A stretch of 64,000 bases of DNA from JBNLAN01 sp050302175 (GTDB taxonomy: Bacteria > Pseudomonadota > Zetaproteobacteria > Mariprofundales > Mariprofundaceae), in the NCBI GenBank assembly GCA_050302175.1, contig JBNLAN010000011.1, positions 1-64,000 on the forward strand. The letters are read 5' to 3'. Within the stretch, counting starts at the first letter, position 1. Each line of letters starts with the position of its first letter. Positions 15,865 to 24,967 of this stretch are shown here, piece after piece. The position numbers were made by a program, and so were the translations under genes. The notes beneath the pieces are model-generated. The model was not told the origin of the DNA, ran no database searches, and saw nothing but the letters and a program-made list of their open reading frames with translations.

Positions 15865-18600
15865 ATGCGCCGAATAAGCCTTAGCCTGTTCCGCCATCAT
15901 GTGGGAACCACTTCCCGGGCCGCTCGCTGGTATCTGGCAATCATGGGAGCGCTCTCGCTCTTACTACTTTCCGTCCACTTCAGCCTCCAGCTGCGCATAC
16001 AACAGGAGGCCTCGCAACTGGCGAGGGAGTGGCTGCTGCAGGCTGGCGGCACGGTCGAAGATGTTCGTTTCCATTTACTGAATGGGCAACTTGCACTGAA
16101 AAATATTCGGCTGGACCGAAATGGAATAAGCCTGCAAATTCCCACAACACAAATTAACACCTCCCTGCAACTGCTGATCCAGGCAAAGCCACATCTTAAT
16201 AAAGCGACGTTGTTTGATGTGCAGATGCTGATTCCGGATGAGTCGTGGCAAACCATGCTTGATGTACACAATTTCAATGCCATTGCAGATATGCTGCATA
16301 CTATCGACGTTGCCGATATCGTTCACATCCGGCATGGAGTACTTCGCACCCGGGGCACGACCGACATGACCCGCCTGGAGGATATCTCCATCGAATTCTC
16401 TGCGGACCCAAAACACCGTGATATTCTGGCTTCAGCGCAGCTAGACGAAGGGCACATACAGTATCGACGCTTCCACCCCGACAAAAACAGCACAGACATC
16501 GTCCGCCATGAAGCGATCTTGGAACATGTTGAAACTTCACTTTTCACGCAGCACTTCCCTTGGCTGGAAGCGGTTCCCGGCTTATGGAGCGGCAATATTG
16601 CCTGGAGCACCCGTAACCGGACCCCGGATAGCACTGAATTCTCCGGAGAGATTGCATGGGATGACCCCTCCACCATTGCTCCGCGTTTTGTTTTTTCAGG
16701 AAAAAGCACCAAAAAACGCTGGAGCATGCAGGCTGATGCCACGGATTTTCCTGTGCAGGCAATCAGTGCAATTGCCCCGCGCTGGCATAACCGCCAACTC
16801 GCTTCAGGCTTCTATACCGGCTCTATTCATCTCTCCGGCAACCACGGTTTTGAGCGTTGGCGCGCCGACTTCTCAGGAAATCTGTTACATGCTCTTTACC
16901 AGAGCCTGCCGGGGGAAACAGACCTTCCGGACTGGTCGATACACAAAATTGAAATTACAAAAGGGCGGCTGGAGATGCCTGAACGAAAGCTTTCAGCCAG
17001 CCGCGTATTTGCCGAAGATGGCAACATGGGCTTTGAAATCAAACCCCACAAAAAAGAGACCTCCCCCTCCGCATGGACACTTACTCTACCCGGTGTCTAC
17101 TTTAGCAAGCTGAGTTTCTCTTTGTGGGACGGAGAAAAGAGTCTCCTGCAGCTGCCCGCACTGCGCGGCAAAATATCAATTAAGGCTGAGCTCGCAACAC
17201 TAAGTGCCCGGCTGATCCCGGACAGCTCGTTACAGCAAAAAGAGGAGTGGCGCATCAAAGGCGATAACCTCCCGTTATTCGATACGCAAAAAAAACTATC
17301 GCTTTCGATCCATGCCAGGGCCATCCCCCTGCACCGCTTTCGCCATTTGTTGCCGAATATCCTGCTTCCAGGCAAAGAAAACACCGAACTTGAAGGAGAC
17401 TGCAATATCGACACTGCCATCACCCGGCAGCACCAACTGCTACAGTGGCGCGGAAAATTCAGTGCCACAAACACCTATGCTGCAGGAGGTGGCGATAGCT
17501 GGCGCGCCGAAAAAGTTGCACTTGAAATCATCCGCGGTGGGCCTGGCGCCTCACAGCAGCATCTTCGCAACCTGATCGCAAGCGACTGGCATTATCAGGC
17601 CGCTCTTCGCCCCTTGCGCCTACGTGATAAAAAACCTTCGGACATGAACGATGATACCGATCAGCCTGGGCAGGCATCCCTCTGGCAGCTTGATTCAATC
17701 GAATTAACTGATGGCAGCTTCAGCGTTGGACGACCCAGTGCTGTCTGGGCAGATCATATTAACATGTCAGGAAAAGATTTCCGCAGTGGCAAGCCGGGGA
17801 GATTCGATGCCAAGGCTACTTTTGCCCGCGGCGCAGCAACGCTTTCAGGTAGCATCGATCCCTTTAGCATCGACAAACATGCCAAACTCAAAGGTGAACT
17901 ATGGAATGCCCTGCCTTTTTTTCTGAATGACTGGCTCTCCCTCTCCGGCGCACCCATTATCAGCCGGGGCAGGCTTTCCGCCAAATTTTCCCTGCTACCT
18001 TCCAATGATCTTAACTATGAAGGGATTGCCGAATTACGACTCACGCGCGCAGCAGCACAACCTGGTGCATTCCCCGATGATCCGTTGCTGAAAACGGCTA
18101 GCTACAGTACACACAGTGTCTTCACCCGCCTGAGCGATGCTTCGGGTAACATTAGTTTGTCGGTTCCCATTCAAGGCGACTGGATGCGCTCACCTTTGAA
18201 CACGGCAAAAATCGGCAGCGCCTTCGTCGCTGCTATCGAACAGGCCATGCGCAATGCCAAGCCCAGGATTCTTTCCACTCCAAAACGAGTTAGCACGGCC
18301 AGCATTCGCCTGCATGAAAACAAACCATTGTCACTCAATGAGCGAAAGCGTCTGACTGCCATTGTTGACAGAGTGCTTAAGCACAAGCGCTACTATGTGG
18401 AACTTACACCCTTGCTTGGCAAACGCGAACTGGATTCGGATACCATTGACCGTGTGCGTTTCACGCAAAATTTGATCGACACCTTTTTATCGCACCACGG
18501 CGTTCCTCGTTCGCGACAATTCCCGGTCTGGCCACATGACATTCACCGCGAAGGCGAAGGCGACAATTCGGGAATTCAGGTTATAATTTACTCGAAATAG
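15865..18600 (+). CDS. Large AsmA/DUF748-like envelope protein
   Basis: Protein of 911 residues with a basic N-terminus, one membrane helix (about residues 22-42) and a long, strand-rich periplasmic region with repeated patterns like LEDISIEFSA and LWQLDSIELTDGSFS, ending in a section with PLSLNERKRLTAIVDRVLK. This resembles the AsmA/DUF748 family, related to TamB and YhdP, thought to form grooves that move lipids between membranes. The start ATG 15865 follows acs by 40 bases with a weak binding site. The last 20 bases overlap the converging CinA-type gene. Family placement is by overall pattern only. Confidence 0.65.
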   Translation: MRRISLSLFRHHVGTTSRAARWYLAIMGALSLLLLSVHFSLQLRIQQEASQLAREWLLQAGGTVEDVRFHLLNGQLALKNIRLDRNGISLQIPTTQINTSLQLLIQAKPHLNKATLFDVQMLIPDESWQTMLDVHNFNAIADMLHTIDVADIVHIRHGVLRTRGTTDMTRLEDISIEFSADPKHRDILASAQLDEGHIQYRRFHPDKNSTDIVRHEAILEHVETSLFTQHFPWLEAVPGLWSGNIAWSTRNRTPDSTEFSGEIAWDDPSTIAPRFVFSGKSTKKRWSMQADATDFPVQAISAIAPRWHNRQLASGFYTGSIHLSGNHGFERWRADFSGNLLHALYQSLPGETDLPDWSIHKIEITKGRLEMPERKLSASRVFAEDGNMGFEIKPHKKETSPSAWTLTLPGVYFSKLSFSLWDGEKSLLQLPALRGKISIKAELATLSARLIPDSSLQQKEEWRIKGDNLPLFDTQKKLSLSIHARAIPLHRFRHLLPNILLPGKENTELEGDCNIDTAITRQHQLLQWRGKFSATNTYAAGGGDSWRAEKVALEIIRGGPGASQQHLRNLIASDWHYQAALRPLRLRDKKPSDMNDDTDQPGQASLWQLDSIELTDGSFSVGRPSAVWADHINMSGKDFRSGKPGRFDAKATFARGAATLSGSIDPFSIDKHAKLKGELWNALPFFLNDWLSLSGAPIISRGRLSAKFSLLPSNDLNYEGIAELRLTRAAAQPGAFPDDPLLKTASYSTHSVFTRLSDASGNISLSVPIQGDWMRSPLNTAKIGSAFVAAIEQAMRNAKPRILSTPKRVSTASIRLHENKPLSLNERKRLTAIVDRVLKHKRYYVELTPLLGKRELDSDTIDRVRFTQNLIDTFLSHHGVPRSRQFPVWPHDIHREGEGDNSGIQVIIYSK

Positions 18601-19312
18601 CTTTTAGCATCGCTGCAACTTCAGCAACTACCTGTTCAACAGCGACTGCATCTCGACCACTGATACAAATTGCCCCGCAAGGCTTATTACCACACATCCG
18701 CGGATATGAACCAATTTCAATATCCGGATGGGTTTCCTGAAGAGCCTCCAGCGCCTCGGCAAACACACTCTCTGGCAATTCGACATCCACCTCACGCCGG
18801 ATAAATGGTGCTTCGCCAAAATCCGGCAGAATCGCTTCAAGCTGCGATTCGAATATATAGGGCACACCTGCCAGCACATAGACATTCCGTACACGTGCAC
18901 CGGGCGCAATAGTTTTTTCGCATCGAATAAGGTGTGCGCCTTTTGGTACGCGCGTCATACGGCGACGACCACCATTCATGCCCTCGTCCCCGTAACGCTC
19001 AAGCATCAACTTAACCGCCACCGGATGCTCAACCAACGATACCCCAAGCGCCTTGGCCACCGAATCCATAGTGATATCATCATGTGTGGGGCCGATGCCT
19101 CCACTGGTAATCACTGCGTCATATGCCAGACGCAATCGATTCAACGTATCGATAATATTCGCCTCGATATCCGGCACCACAACAATTTCGCCAAGCCTGC
19201 AACCGCACTCGAACAGTTTTTGCGCCACCAAATATGCGTTGGCCTCACGCGTGCGCCCGGAGAGCACTTCGTTGCCAATAACCAGCATGGCTGCACTTTG
19301 ATGCCGTTTCAT
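18581..19312 (-). CDS. CinA-type molybdopterin-binding domain protein
   Basis: Protein of 243 residues matching the N-terminal half of CinA: IGNEVLSGRTREANAYL, then TSGGIGPTHDDITMDSVAKAL, then VYVLAGVPYIFESQ. The C-terminal nicotinamide-nucleotide amidase domain of full CinA is absent. Such short proteins are commonly annotated as competence/damage-inducible protein A or as a putative pyrophosphatase of ADP-ribose type. The 3' end overlaps the AsmA-like gene by 20 bases on the other strand. Role unproven. Confidence 0.85.
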   Translation of the reverse strand: MKRHQSAAMLVIGNEVLSGRTREANAYLVAQKLFECGCRLGEIVVVPDIEANIIDTLNRLRLAYDAVITSGGIGPTHDDITMDSVAKALGVSLVEHPVAVKLMLERYGDEGMNGGRRRMTRVPKGAHLIRCEKTIAPGARVRNVYVLAGVPYIFESQLEAILPDFGEAPFIRREVDVELPESVFAEALEALQETHPDIEIGSYPRMCGNKPCGAICISGRDAVAVEQVVAEVAAMLKAISSKL

Positions 19313-19382
19313 GCCACCACTATAGCAAAGAGATCGGGCACAGCCACCGCCATCGGCAGCATGATTTTAGTGCATGGTTACA

Positions 19383-19757
19383 TTACGCTGTATGCGGCTG
19401 CAGAGAATTGAGAATACCCTCGATTTTCTCAATGTTAACGGGTTTCTCCAATATCTCTGTGATTAAGTATGCCGAAAGATCAATCTGCTTAAATTGCACT
19501 GCGTTTCCACTAATCAAATAACACGGCACATCCGGATAGTACTGCAACACCTCACGCAACGTAGCGAGACCGTTGAGCCCGTTCATATTCATATCCGAGA
19601 AAATCGCCCTGGGTTTGATATACCCCCCCTGCTTCATATGCAGCAAATAGTGATTTCCTGAGCAAAAATCCCGCGCCGAAAATCCAAACAAACGAACAAT
19701 CTCTGACATCGCTTCCCGGCACTCATCATCGTCATCAATAATATGGATAACCGCCAT
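19383..19757 (-). CDS. Stand-alone response-regulator receiver protein
   Basis: Single receiver domain of 124 residues. Acidic pocket DDDD near residues 9-12, phospho-acceptor Asp in IFSDMNMNG, the Ser switch residue in YLISGN, and Lys in EKPVN. No output domain. The ATG at 19757 has GGAG 7 bases upstream. It lies divergent from an XRE regulator gene across about 150 bases. Partner kinase unknown; the hybrid kinase at 42.1 kb is one possible donor. Confidence 0.85.
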   Translation of the reverse strand: MAVIHIIDDDDECREAMSEIVRLFGFSARDFCSGNHYLLHMKQGGYIKPRAIFSDMNMNGLNGLATLREVLQYYPDVPCYLISGNAVQFKQIDLSAYLITEILEKPVNIEKIEGILNSLQPHTA

Positions 19758-19909
19758 GTGTTTTCTCCATTGTGCATAATGCATTTGTGCGATTTAGCCA
19801 CCGACTGCAGCTATACCTGTTTCCAATGGATGATTTTAGGACATTGACTTATGTACAACAAGTTGTTTTTACGGCATTGCGTCCAAATCACCATGGAATA
19901 TGGTGCTGT

Positions 19910-20374
19910 ATGGAAATTTTCGAGGAAATCGGCCACAACATTCGCAGCTTGCGCAAGGCTATCGAGCCAGCTATTAGCATTAATCGCCTGGCTGCAGCGG
20001 CTGAAATTGACCCCGGCCAACTCAGCCGTGCCGAACGAGGGCTGGCAGGATTATCCCTCCCTGCACTGGTTCGTATTGCAGATACTTTGGGCGTATCTCT
20101 GGCACGCTTGATCGACCGACAGGTTGCAGCGTCCGAAACGGATCAGGTATACACATATACATACAAAAAGGATCGTGCATCCCTGACCGCTGAACTGGCG
20201 AAATATATCCTGAATGATTTACTAAGCGGACATCGCGAGCTGATGATCGGGAAAACTCAAAAACAGTTATTACTCCAACAACTGCAAGCGAGTATTTCAG
20301 AAGGCGCTATGCGTGGGCAGATCAAAGTGGAGGAGGAGCTTGTTCAGCTCATCAAGGAAAGGAAAAAACCGTAA
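19910..20374 (+). CDS. XRE family DNA-binding regulator
   Basis: Protein of 154 residues. A helix-turn-helix of the Cro/CI type spans about residues 6-62 (NIRSLRKAIEP, INRLAAAAEIDPGQLSRAERG, LVRIADTLGVSLARLI). The remainder is helical and charged with no cupin, and might serve oligomerisation. The start is set at ATG 19910, just before the HTH; an upstream in-frame extension exists but looks non-coding. Upstream, ACAAC-AA-GTTGT (19854-19865) is an inverted repeat that could be an operator. Convergent with the ferritin-like gene. Confidence 0.7.
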   Translation: MEIFEEIGHNIRSLRKAIEPAISINRLAAAAEIDPGQLSRAERGLAGLSLPALVRIADTLGVSLARLIDRQVAASETDQVYTYTYKKDRASLTAELAKYILNDLLSGHRELMIGKTQKQLLLQQLQASISEGAMRGQIKVEEELVQLIKERKKP

Positions 20375-20439
20375 TACATTGTATTGTGGCGCACCAACCC
20401 CTGATAAATGGCATCGACATGTTCCGCCGCAAACAACGC

Positions 20440-20862
20440 TTAGTGATCAATCACAGTAAGAAGATCGCGCTTGTGCTCCTCTTCCTGAATCAAAATATCC
20501 TCTATCACGCGCCGCAGACCATACTCCCGCAACTGCTCGGCCTGCCAAATACGCTCCTTGTAGTGCGTGATCGCATTCTCCTCGCCCTTTAAATCCTGCT
20601 TGAGCATCACAAGACTCTCGGGGGAAGTTTCAATCTCCTCGACACGCACCGTCGGCACCCCCCCCAGAAAATCAATCTGTTCAGCCAGCATCACCGCATG
20701 CTGCATCTCCTCTTGCGAATGAATAATCAGCTCTTTCTGGATGCCTTCGTATTGGGCTCCGGTCAGCACAGCGGCATGCTGTACATACTGGATGGCCGCA
20801 GCGTACTCCCACTCCAGGTCCTTATTGAGTTCAATAATCAATTGCTCGCGAGTCACACCCAT
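20440..20862 (-). CDS. Ferritin-like / bacterioferritin-type protein
   Basis: Four-helix-bundle protein of 140 residues. Possible di-iron ligands are seen in order: Glu in DLEWEYAA, Glu and His in SQEEMQHAVML, Glu in LKGEENAI, and Glu and His in IQEEEHKRDLL. This is the ferritin-like arrangement E...ExxH...E...ExxH. It could store iron or act as a Dps/bacterioferritin-like protector. The ATG at 20862 has a strong GGAGG 6 bases upstream. No Fur box was recognised. Confidence 0.85.
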   Translation of the reverse strand: MGVTREQLIIELNKDLEWEYAAAIQYVQHAAVLTGAQYEGIQKELIIHSQEEMQHAVMLAEQIDFLGGVPTVRVEEIETSPESLVMLKQDLKGEENAITHYKERIWQAEQLREYGLRRVIEDILIQEEEHKRDLLTVIDH

Positions 20863-21048
20863 GGTTCACCTCCGGATAATTTTCACTATAGCAAAAAAGC
20901 CGTGCCCATGGCGGGCAACGACCCAAAATCGGTTTCGTTATGCCTCTCCCTTCACGATAAAGAACTCTGCTATAAAACATACTAGGCCTATCCAGCGAAC
21001 GACCGAGAAACAACTGAACGTTTTCAGGCTGTGAAACAGGAGACGAAC

Positions 21049-21381
21049 ATGAAACTTGAACAAAAAACCTGCATCCCCTGTAAGGGCGGCATCCCGCCAA
21101 TGGAAGCTGCGGCAGCCAAAGCAATGATGATGCACACCCCCGGATGGGAGCTGATCGAGCATGCGCACAAGCTCAGGCGAACGTTTACTTTCAAAAACTT
21201 TATGCAGGCGCAGGACTTTGCCTGCAAAGTGGGCGAACTGGCGGAAAACGAGAATCACCATCCCGATATCAGCTACGGCTGGGGCTACTGCAGCGTGGTC
21301 TTCTTCACGCACAAAATCGGTGGCCTGCACGAGAACGATTTCATCATGTCTGCCAAGGTTAACGAGCTGAAACCAAACTAA
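21049..21381 (+). CDS. phhB: Pterin-4a-carbinolamine dehydratase
   Basis: Protein of 110 residues. The active-site pattern is present as AENENHHPDISYGWGYCSVVF with the paired histidines, after FTFKNFMQAQDF. The enzyme dehydrates pterin carbinolamine, recycling tetrahydropterin; in bacteria without phenylalanine hydroxylase it may serve molybdopterin or other roles. The N-terminal CxxC (TCIPCKGG) is common in these proteins. The ATG at 21049 has AGGAG 6 bases upstream. No phhA is near. Confidence 0.93.
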   Translation: MKLEQKTCIPCKGGIPPMEAAAAKAMMMHTPGWELIEHAHKLRRTFTFKNFMQAQDFACKVGELAENENHHPDISYGWGYCSVVFFTHKIGGLHENDFIMSAKVNELKPN

Positions 21382-21463
21382 ACCTTACCTCCGTTCCAAT
21401 ACACATTCCGACAGCAAAAAAAGCGCGGGCGAGTCCCCATGCTTATATTACGAGGGGTGCCAA

Positions 21464-22369
21464 CTAGCCACGGTTGCGCAGTGCAGCAATGCGCGCTTCA
21501 ATCGGCGGATGGGTCGAAAATAGCCCGCCAAAGCCACCGCTGATCTTCATGGTGGCCAGAGCATCTTCAGTGGTCAGGCCTGACGGAGCCTCTTCTGGAT
21601 GTGACAACGCCTGCAACTTGGAGAGTGCCGAAACCATCGACTGCGCGCCCACCGCATCGGCGGCATAACTATCGGCACTGAACTCCCGACGACGCGAATG
21701 CCACAGCACGACCACCATTGCCAGGATACTTAACAGCATTTGCAGCACGAGATAGACCGCGATATAGATGCCATGGCTCGATTGAGCATCGCGCGACACT
21801 GCACTGGCAATGGCGCGCGCAGCCATATTGGCAACGAAATAGACCAACGTGTTCATCAACCCCTGCAACAAGGTCGTCGTCATCATGTCGCCATTGGCGA
21901 TGTGACCCACCTCATGCGCCAGCACCGCCTGCAGCTCCTGATCGGTCATATTCATGGCAAGGCCCGATGAAACCGCGACCATGGCATTATTGCGGGTCGG
22001 GCCGGTGGCAAAGGCATTTGGCACATCATCCCAGTAGACCCACACCTCCGGCATCTTGATGCCTTCACGCTCAGCCAGTGCCTGCACGGTCTCAAATACA
22101 AGCTTCTCTTTTGGAGTGGATGGCGTAATCACCTGCTGCATGCGATACGCGCGCTTGGCCAGCCACTTGGAAAGCATGAGTGAAATAAAGGCTCCGGAAA
22201 AACCGATCACTACTGCCCAAAGCAACATGCTCGGATCAAAGCTATCCCGGATATCAATCCCGAATGACGGTAATACAAACTCAGCCAGAAACCGGAAACT
22301 TAAATTCAGCATCGTAAATACCAGCGCATTGGCAGCAACCAATAGAACAAGCCCTTTCATTACACGCAT
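21464..22369 (-). CDS. htpX: Heat-shock membrane metalloprotease HtpX
   Basis: M48B protease of 301 residues that degrades damaged inner-membrane proteins. Two N-terminal membrane helices, the zinc motif HEVGH, two more helices, then the third ligand Glu in RREFSADSYAADAVG. ATG 22369 with AAGGAG 7 bases upstream. A sigma-32-like promoter lies at 22409-22436, giving a leader of about 33 bases. Divergent from lon, which also appears heat-shock controlled. Confidence 0.95.
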   Translation of the reverse strand: MRVMKGLVLLVAANALVFTMLNLSFRFLAEFVLPSFGIDIRDSFDPSMLLWAVVIGFSGAFISLMLSKWLAKRAYRMQQVITPSTPKEKLVFETVQALAEREGIKMPEVWVYWDDVPNAFATGPTRNNAMVAVSSGLAMNMTDQELQAVLAHEVGHIANGDMMTTTLLQGLMNTLVYFVANMAARAIASAVSRDAQSSHGIYIAVYLVLQMLLSILAMVVVLWHSRRREFSADSYAADAVGAQSMVSALSKLQALSHPEEAPSGLTTEDALATMKISGGFGGLFSTHPPIEARIAALRNRG

Positions 22370-22408
22370 CAAATCACTCCTTTCAGGAAAGAAAAATATA
22401 CCCTTGAA

Positions 22409-22436
22409 TATGAGGGCATCACGAAGGCAATTCAAG
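22409..22436 (-). promoter_or_regulatory. Sigma-32-like heat-shock promoter of htpX
   Basis: On the minus strand CTTGAAT (22436-22430), a 13-base spacer and CCCTCATA (22416-22409) approach the sigma-32 consensus CTTGAAA-N13-CCCCATNT. Confidence 0.6.
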
Positions 22437-22463
22437 TGGTGGCGAATTAAAAACGCATGAAGG

Positions 22464-22492
22464 CTTGAAACCCCTCCTGATTTGCCCTACAT
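22464..22492 (+). promoter_or_regulatory. Sigma-32-like heat-shock promoter of lon
   Basis: CTTGAAA (22464-22470) is a perfect -35; after 14 bases comes CCCTACAT (22485-22492). The transcript would start within a few bases of the lon ATG at 22500. Confidence 0.5.
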
Positions 22493-22499
22493 AGTGCAT

Positions 22500-24953
22500 A
22501 TGGCTGAAGATAAAGACAGATCGCCCGACACTGAAATCATCGAACCAGACGCTATCGAAGAACGTCCCCAGGAGAGCCAGGAGGGGCTTGCGCTCGCCAG
22601 CGAAAAGTTCCCGGAACACCTGACCATTCTTCCACTCTCCAATCGTCCGCTTTTTCCGGGCCTGGTCGTGCCGCTGGTCTACGAAGGGGAGGAGGTCGTC
22701 AAAGCCATCCGCCATATCGCAGAAGCGAAAGAGAATCATGTTGGGCTGGTATTAACCAAAGACGAAGCCGCGCCATTCTCTGAAGACAATATGTATCGTA
22801 TCGGCGTCGTCGCCAGAGTGGTCAAGGCGATCGAAATCGAAAACCATGGACTGCACCTGGTCGTCGAATGCATTGAGCGTTTTAAAATTCAGCACTTTAT
22901 CAAAAGTGCCGATTTGCCTGTAGCAAAAGCCGAGTATTACCGCGCCACTTCATACGAAGACAATATTGAGCTGCGCGCCTATACCGTTGCCATCATTAAT
23001 ACCATCAAGGAGTTGCTGAAGCACAACCCGTTGTACGAAGAGGAATTGCGGCTGTTCGCCTCACGCTTCGATGTGAACGAACCAAATCGGCTGGCGGACT
23101 TCGCTGCCAGCCTCACCACAGCCGACCGCACTGAGCTGCAGGAGGTACTGGAGACCTACCCCATCTTCAAACGCATGAAAAAAGTGATCACTCTGCTTAA
23201 CCGTGAGCTTTCCGTAAGCAAGGTGCAAAACAAAATTCGCGAAAATATCGAAGAGCGAGTCTCTGATCAGCAGCGCAAATATTTCCTGAATGAACAACTG
23301 CACGAAATCCAGCGCGAACTCGGGCTCGATCAGGATCCGCGTGAGGCTGAGCTAAGCCGCTATCTCGAGCTCGCCAAAGATCTCACCTTCTCGCAAGAGG
23401 CGCAGGAGGCCTTTGAGGAGGAGATGGATAAGTTGCAGAAACTTGATCCCTCTTCGCCGGAATATGCCGTGAGCCGTAACTATCTCGACTGGCTGGTCAA
23501 TCTGCCGTGGGGTAAATTTGCCAAAGACCGTTTTAATCTCAAGGCCGCTTCTCAAGCACTAAATAAACACCACTCCGGACTTGATGATGTAAAGGATCGT
23601 ATTCTCGAATTCATTGCTGTTGGTGCGCGCAAGCAGGAGGTGGGCGGCTCCATTATTCTGTTCGTCGGCCCGCCGGGTGTCGGCAAAACCAGTCTGGGAC
23701 GCGCCATTGCCAATGCAGTTAACCGCCCCTTCTACCGCTTCTCGGTCGGCGGCATGCGGGATGAGGCCGAAATCAAAGGGCACCGCCGCACCTACATCGG
23801 CGCCATGCCCGGCAAGATCATTCAGGCGCTGAAACAGGTGAAGGCTGCCAATCCCGTGATCATGATCGATGAGGTGGACAAAATCGGTACCGACTTCCGC
23901 GGTGACCCCTCTTCTGCGCTGCTTGAAGTACTCGACCCCGAACAAAACTCTGATTTCATGGACCACTATCTGGATGTGCGTTTCGACCTCTCCCGCGTAT
24001 TGTTCCTGCTCACCGCCAACCAGCTCGACACGGTGCCACCACCCTTGCTCGATCGCGCCGAAATCATTCGCCTGCCCGGCTACATCGCCAGTGAAAAAAT
24101 CGACATCGCCAGCAAGCATCTGCTGCCAAGGCAGCTGGAGGCGCACGGGCTCACGCGCAATGATGTAAGCATTCGCAAGAGCGCCATCGTTAAGCTTGTG
24201 CAGGATTATGCGCGTGAACCGGGTGTGCGCGGTATCGAGCAGCTACTGAAAAAGATTTTGCGCAAATCAGCACATAAACTGATGAGCAGTAACAAAGATG
24301 AAAGTATCTCGATTGGTGCGCGCGACCTGATTGACTACGTCGGCAAGCCACGTTTTGCCAAGGAGCCGCTGCGGCTTGATGTCGGTCTGGCGACCGGACT
24401 TGCCTGGACAGCCATGGGCGGAGCCACACTGACACTGGAAGCGGCGATAGCTCACCACGATGCCAGAGGGCTGAAACTGACCGGGCAGCTCGGCAAGGTA
24501 ATGCAGGAGTCAGCCGAAATCGCCTACTCCTATATTACCGCGCATCTGGGACGATTTTCCAACAAAACCAATTTCTTCGATAAAGCCTTTGTTCACCTGC
24601 ATGTGCCGGAGGGAGCCGTACCAAAAGACGGGCCATCGGCGGGCGTCACCATGGCAACCGCACTGTTATCGCTTGCGCTTGGCAAAGCGCCTGCCGCTAT
24701 CGCCATGACCGGCGAGCTGACACTGACCGGAGAGGTACTAGCCATCGGCGGTGTACGCGAAAAGTTGCTGGCTGCCAAACGCCTCGGCGTACATGAAGTG
24801 ATTCTGCCGAAAGCCAATGAGGTCGATATCGAGGAACTGCCAAAATCTGTGCCGGACGGACTCTCCATCCACTACGCCAAACACTTTGAGGAGGTCGCAA
24901 AACTGATGTTCGGCCTGCGTCTGCGGCCACAGAACAAAAACGCAGGCAAATAG
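22500..24953 (+). CDS. lon: ATP-dependent protease Lon
   Basis: Protein of 817 residues, LonA type. N-terminal substrate domain from FPEHLTILPLSNRPLFPG, coiled region, AAA+ domain with Walker A GPPGVGKT (390-397), LLEVLDPEQN, and a C-terminal protease domain with the Ser/Lys dyad: Ser713 in PKDGPSAG and Lys755 in REKLLA. Degrades misfolded and regulatory proteins in the cytoplasm. The ATG at 22500 has no ribosome binding site and lies right behind a likely heat-shock promoter, so the mRNA may be leaderless; in-frame TTG 22482 is a poor alternative. Confidence 0.97.
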   Translation: MAEDKDRSPDTEIIEPDAIEERPQESQEGLALASEKFPEHLTILPLSNRPLFPGLVVPLVYEGEEVVKAIRHIAEAKENHVGLVLTKDEAAPFSEDNMYRIGVVARVVKAIEIENHGLHLVVECIERFKIQHFIKSADLPVAKAEYYRATSYEDNIELRAYTVAIINTIKELLKHNPLYEEELRLFASRFDVNEPNRLADFAASLTTADRTELQEVLETYPIFKRMKKVITLLNRELSVSKVQNKIRENIEERVSDQQRKYFLNEQLHEIQRELGLDQDPREAELSRYLELAKDLTFSQEAQEAFEEEMDKLQKLDPSSPEYAVSRNYLDWLVNLPWGKFAKDRFNLKAASQALNKHHSGLDDVKDRILEFIAVGARKQEVGGSIILFVGPPGVGKTSLGRAIANAVNRPFYRFSVGGMRDEAEIKGHRRTYIGAMPGKIIQALKQVKAANPVIMIDEVDKIGTDFRGDPSSALLEVLDPEQNSDFMDHYLDVRFDLSRVLFLLTANQLDTVPPPLLDRAEIIRLPGYIASEKIDIASKHLLPRQLEAHGLTRNDVSIRKSAIVKLVQDYAREPGVRGIEQLLKKILRKSAHKLMSSNKDESISIGARDLIDYVGKPRFAKEPLRLDVGLATGLAWTAMGGATLTLEAAIAHHDARGLKLTGQLGKVMQESAEIAYSYITAHLGRFSNKTNFFDKAFVHLHVPEGAVPKDGPSAGVTMATALLSLALGKAPAAIAMTGELTLTGEVLAIGGVREKLLAAKRLGVHEVILPKANEVDIEELPKSVPDGLSIHYAKHFEEVAKLMFGLRLRPQNKNAGK

Positions 24954-24967
24954 AACTGCGGGAATGG

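Noticed and set aside
19854..19865. Operator ACAAC-AA-GTTGT between the receiver and XRE genes as a firm feature
   Set aside because: Arms of only five bases; plausible but not distinguishable from chance, so mentioned only within the XRE entry.
20900..20930. Hairpin TGCCC/GGGCA with nearby T run upstream of the ferritin-like gene
   Set aside because: Stem of five pairs only and separated from the T run by four bases; no reason for a terminator at this place.
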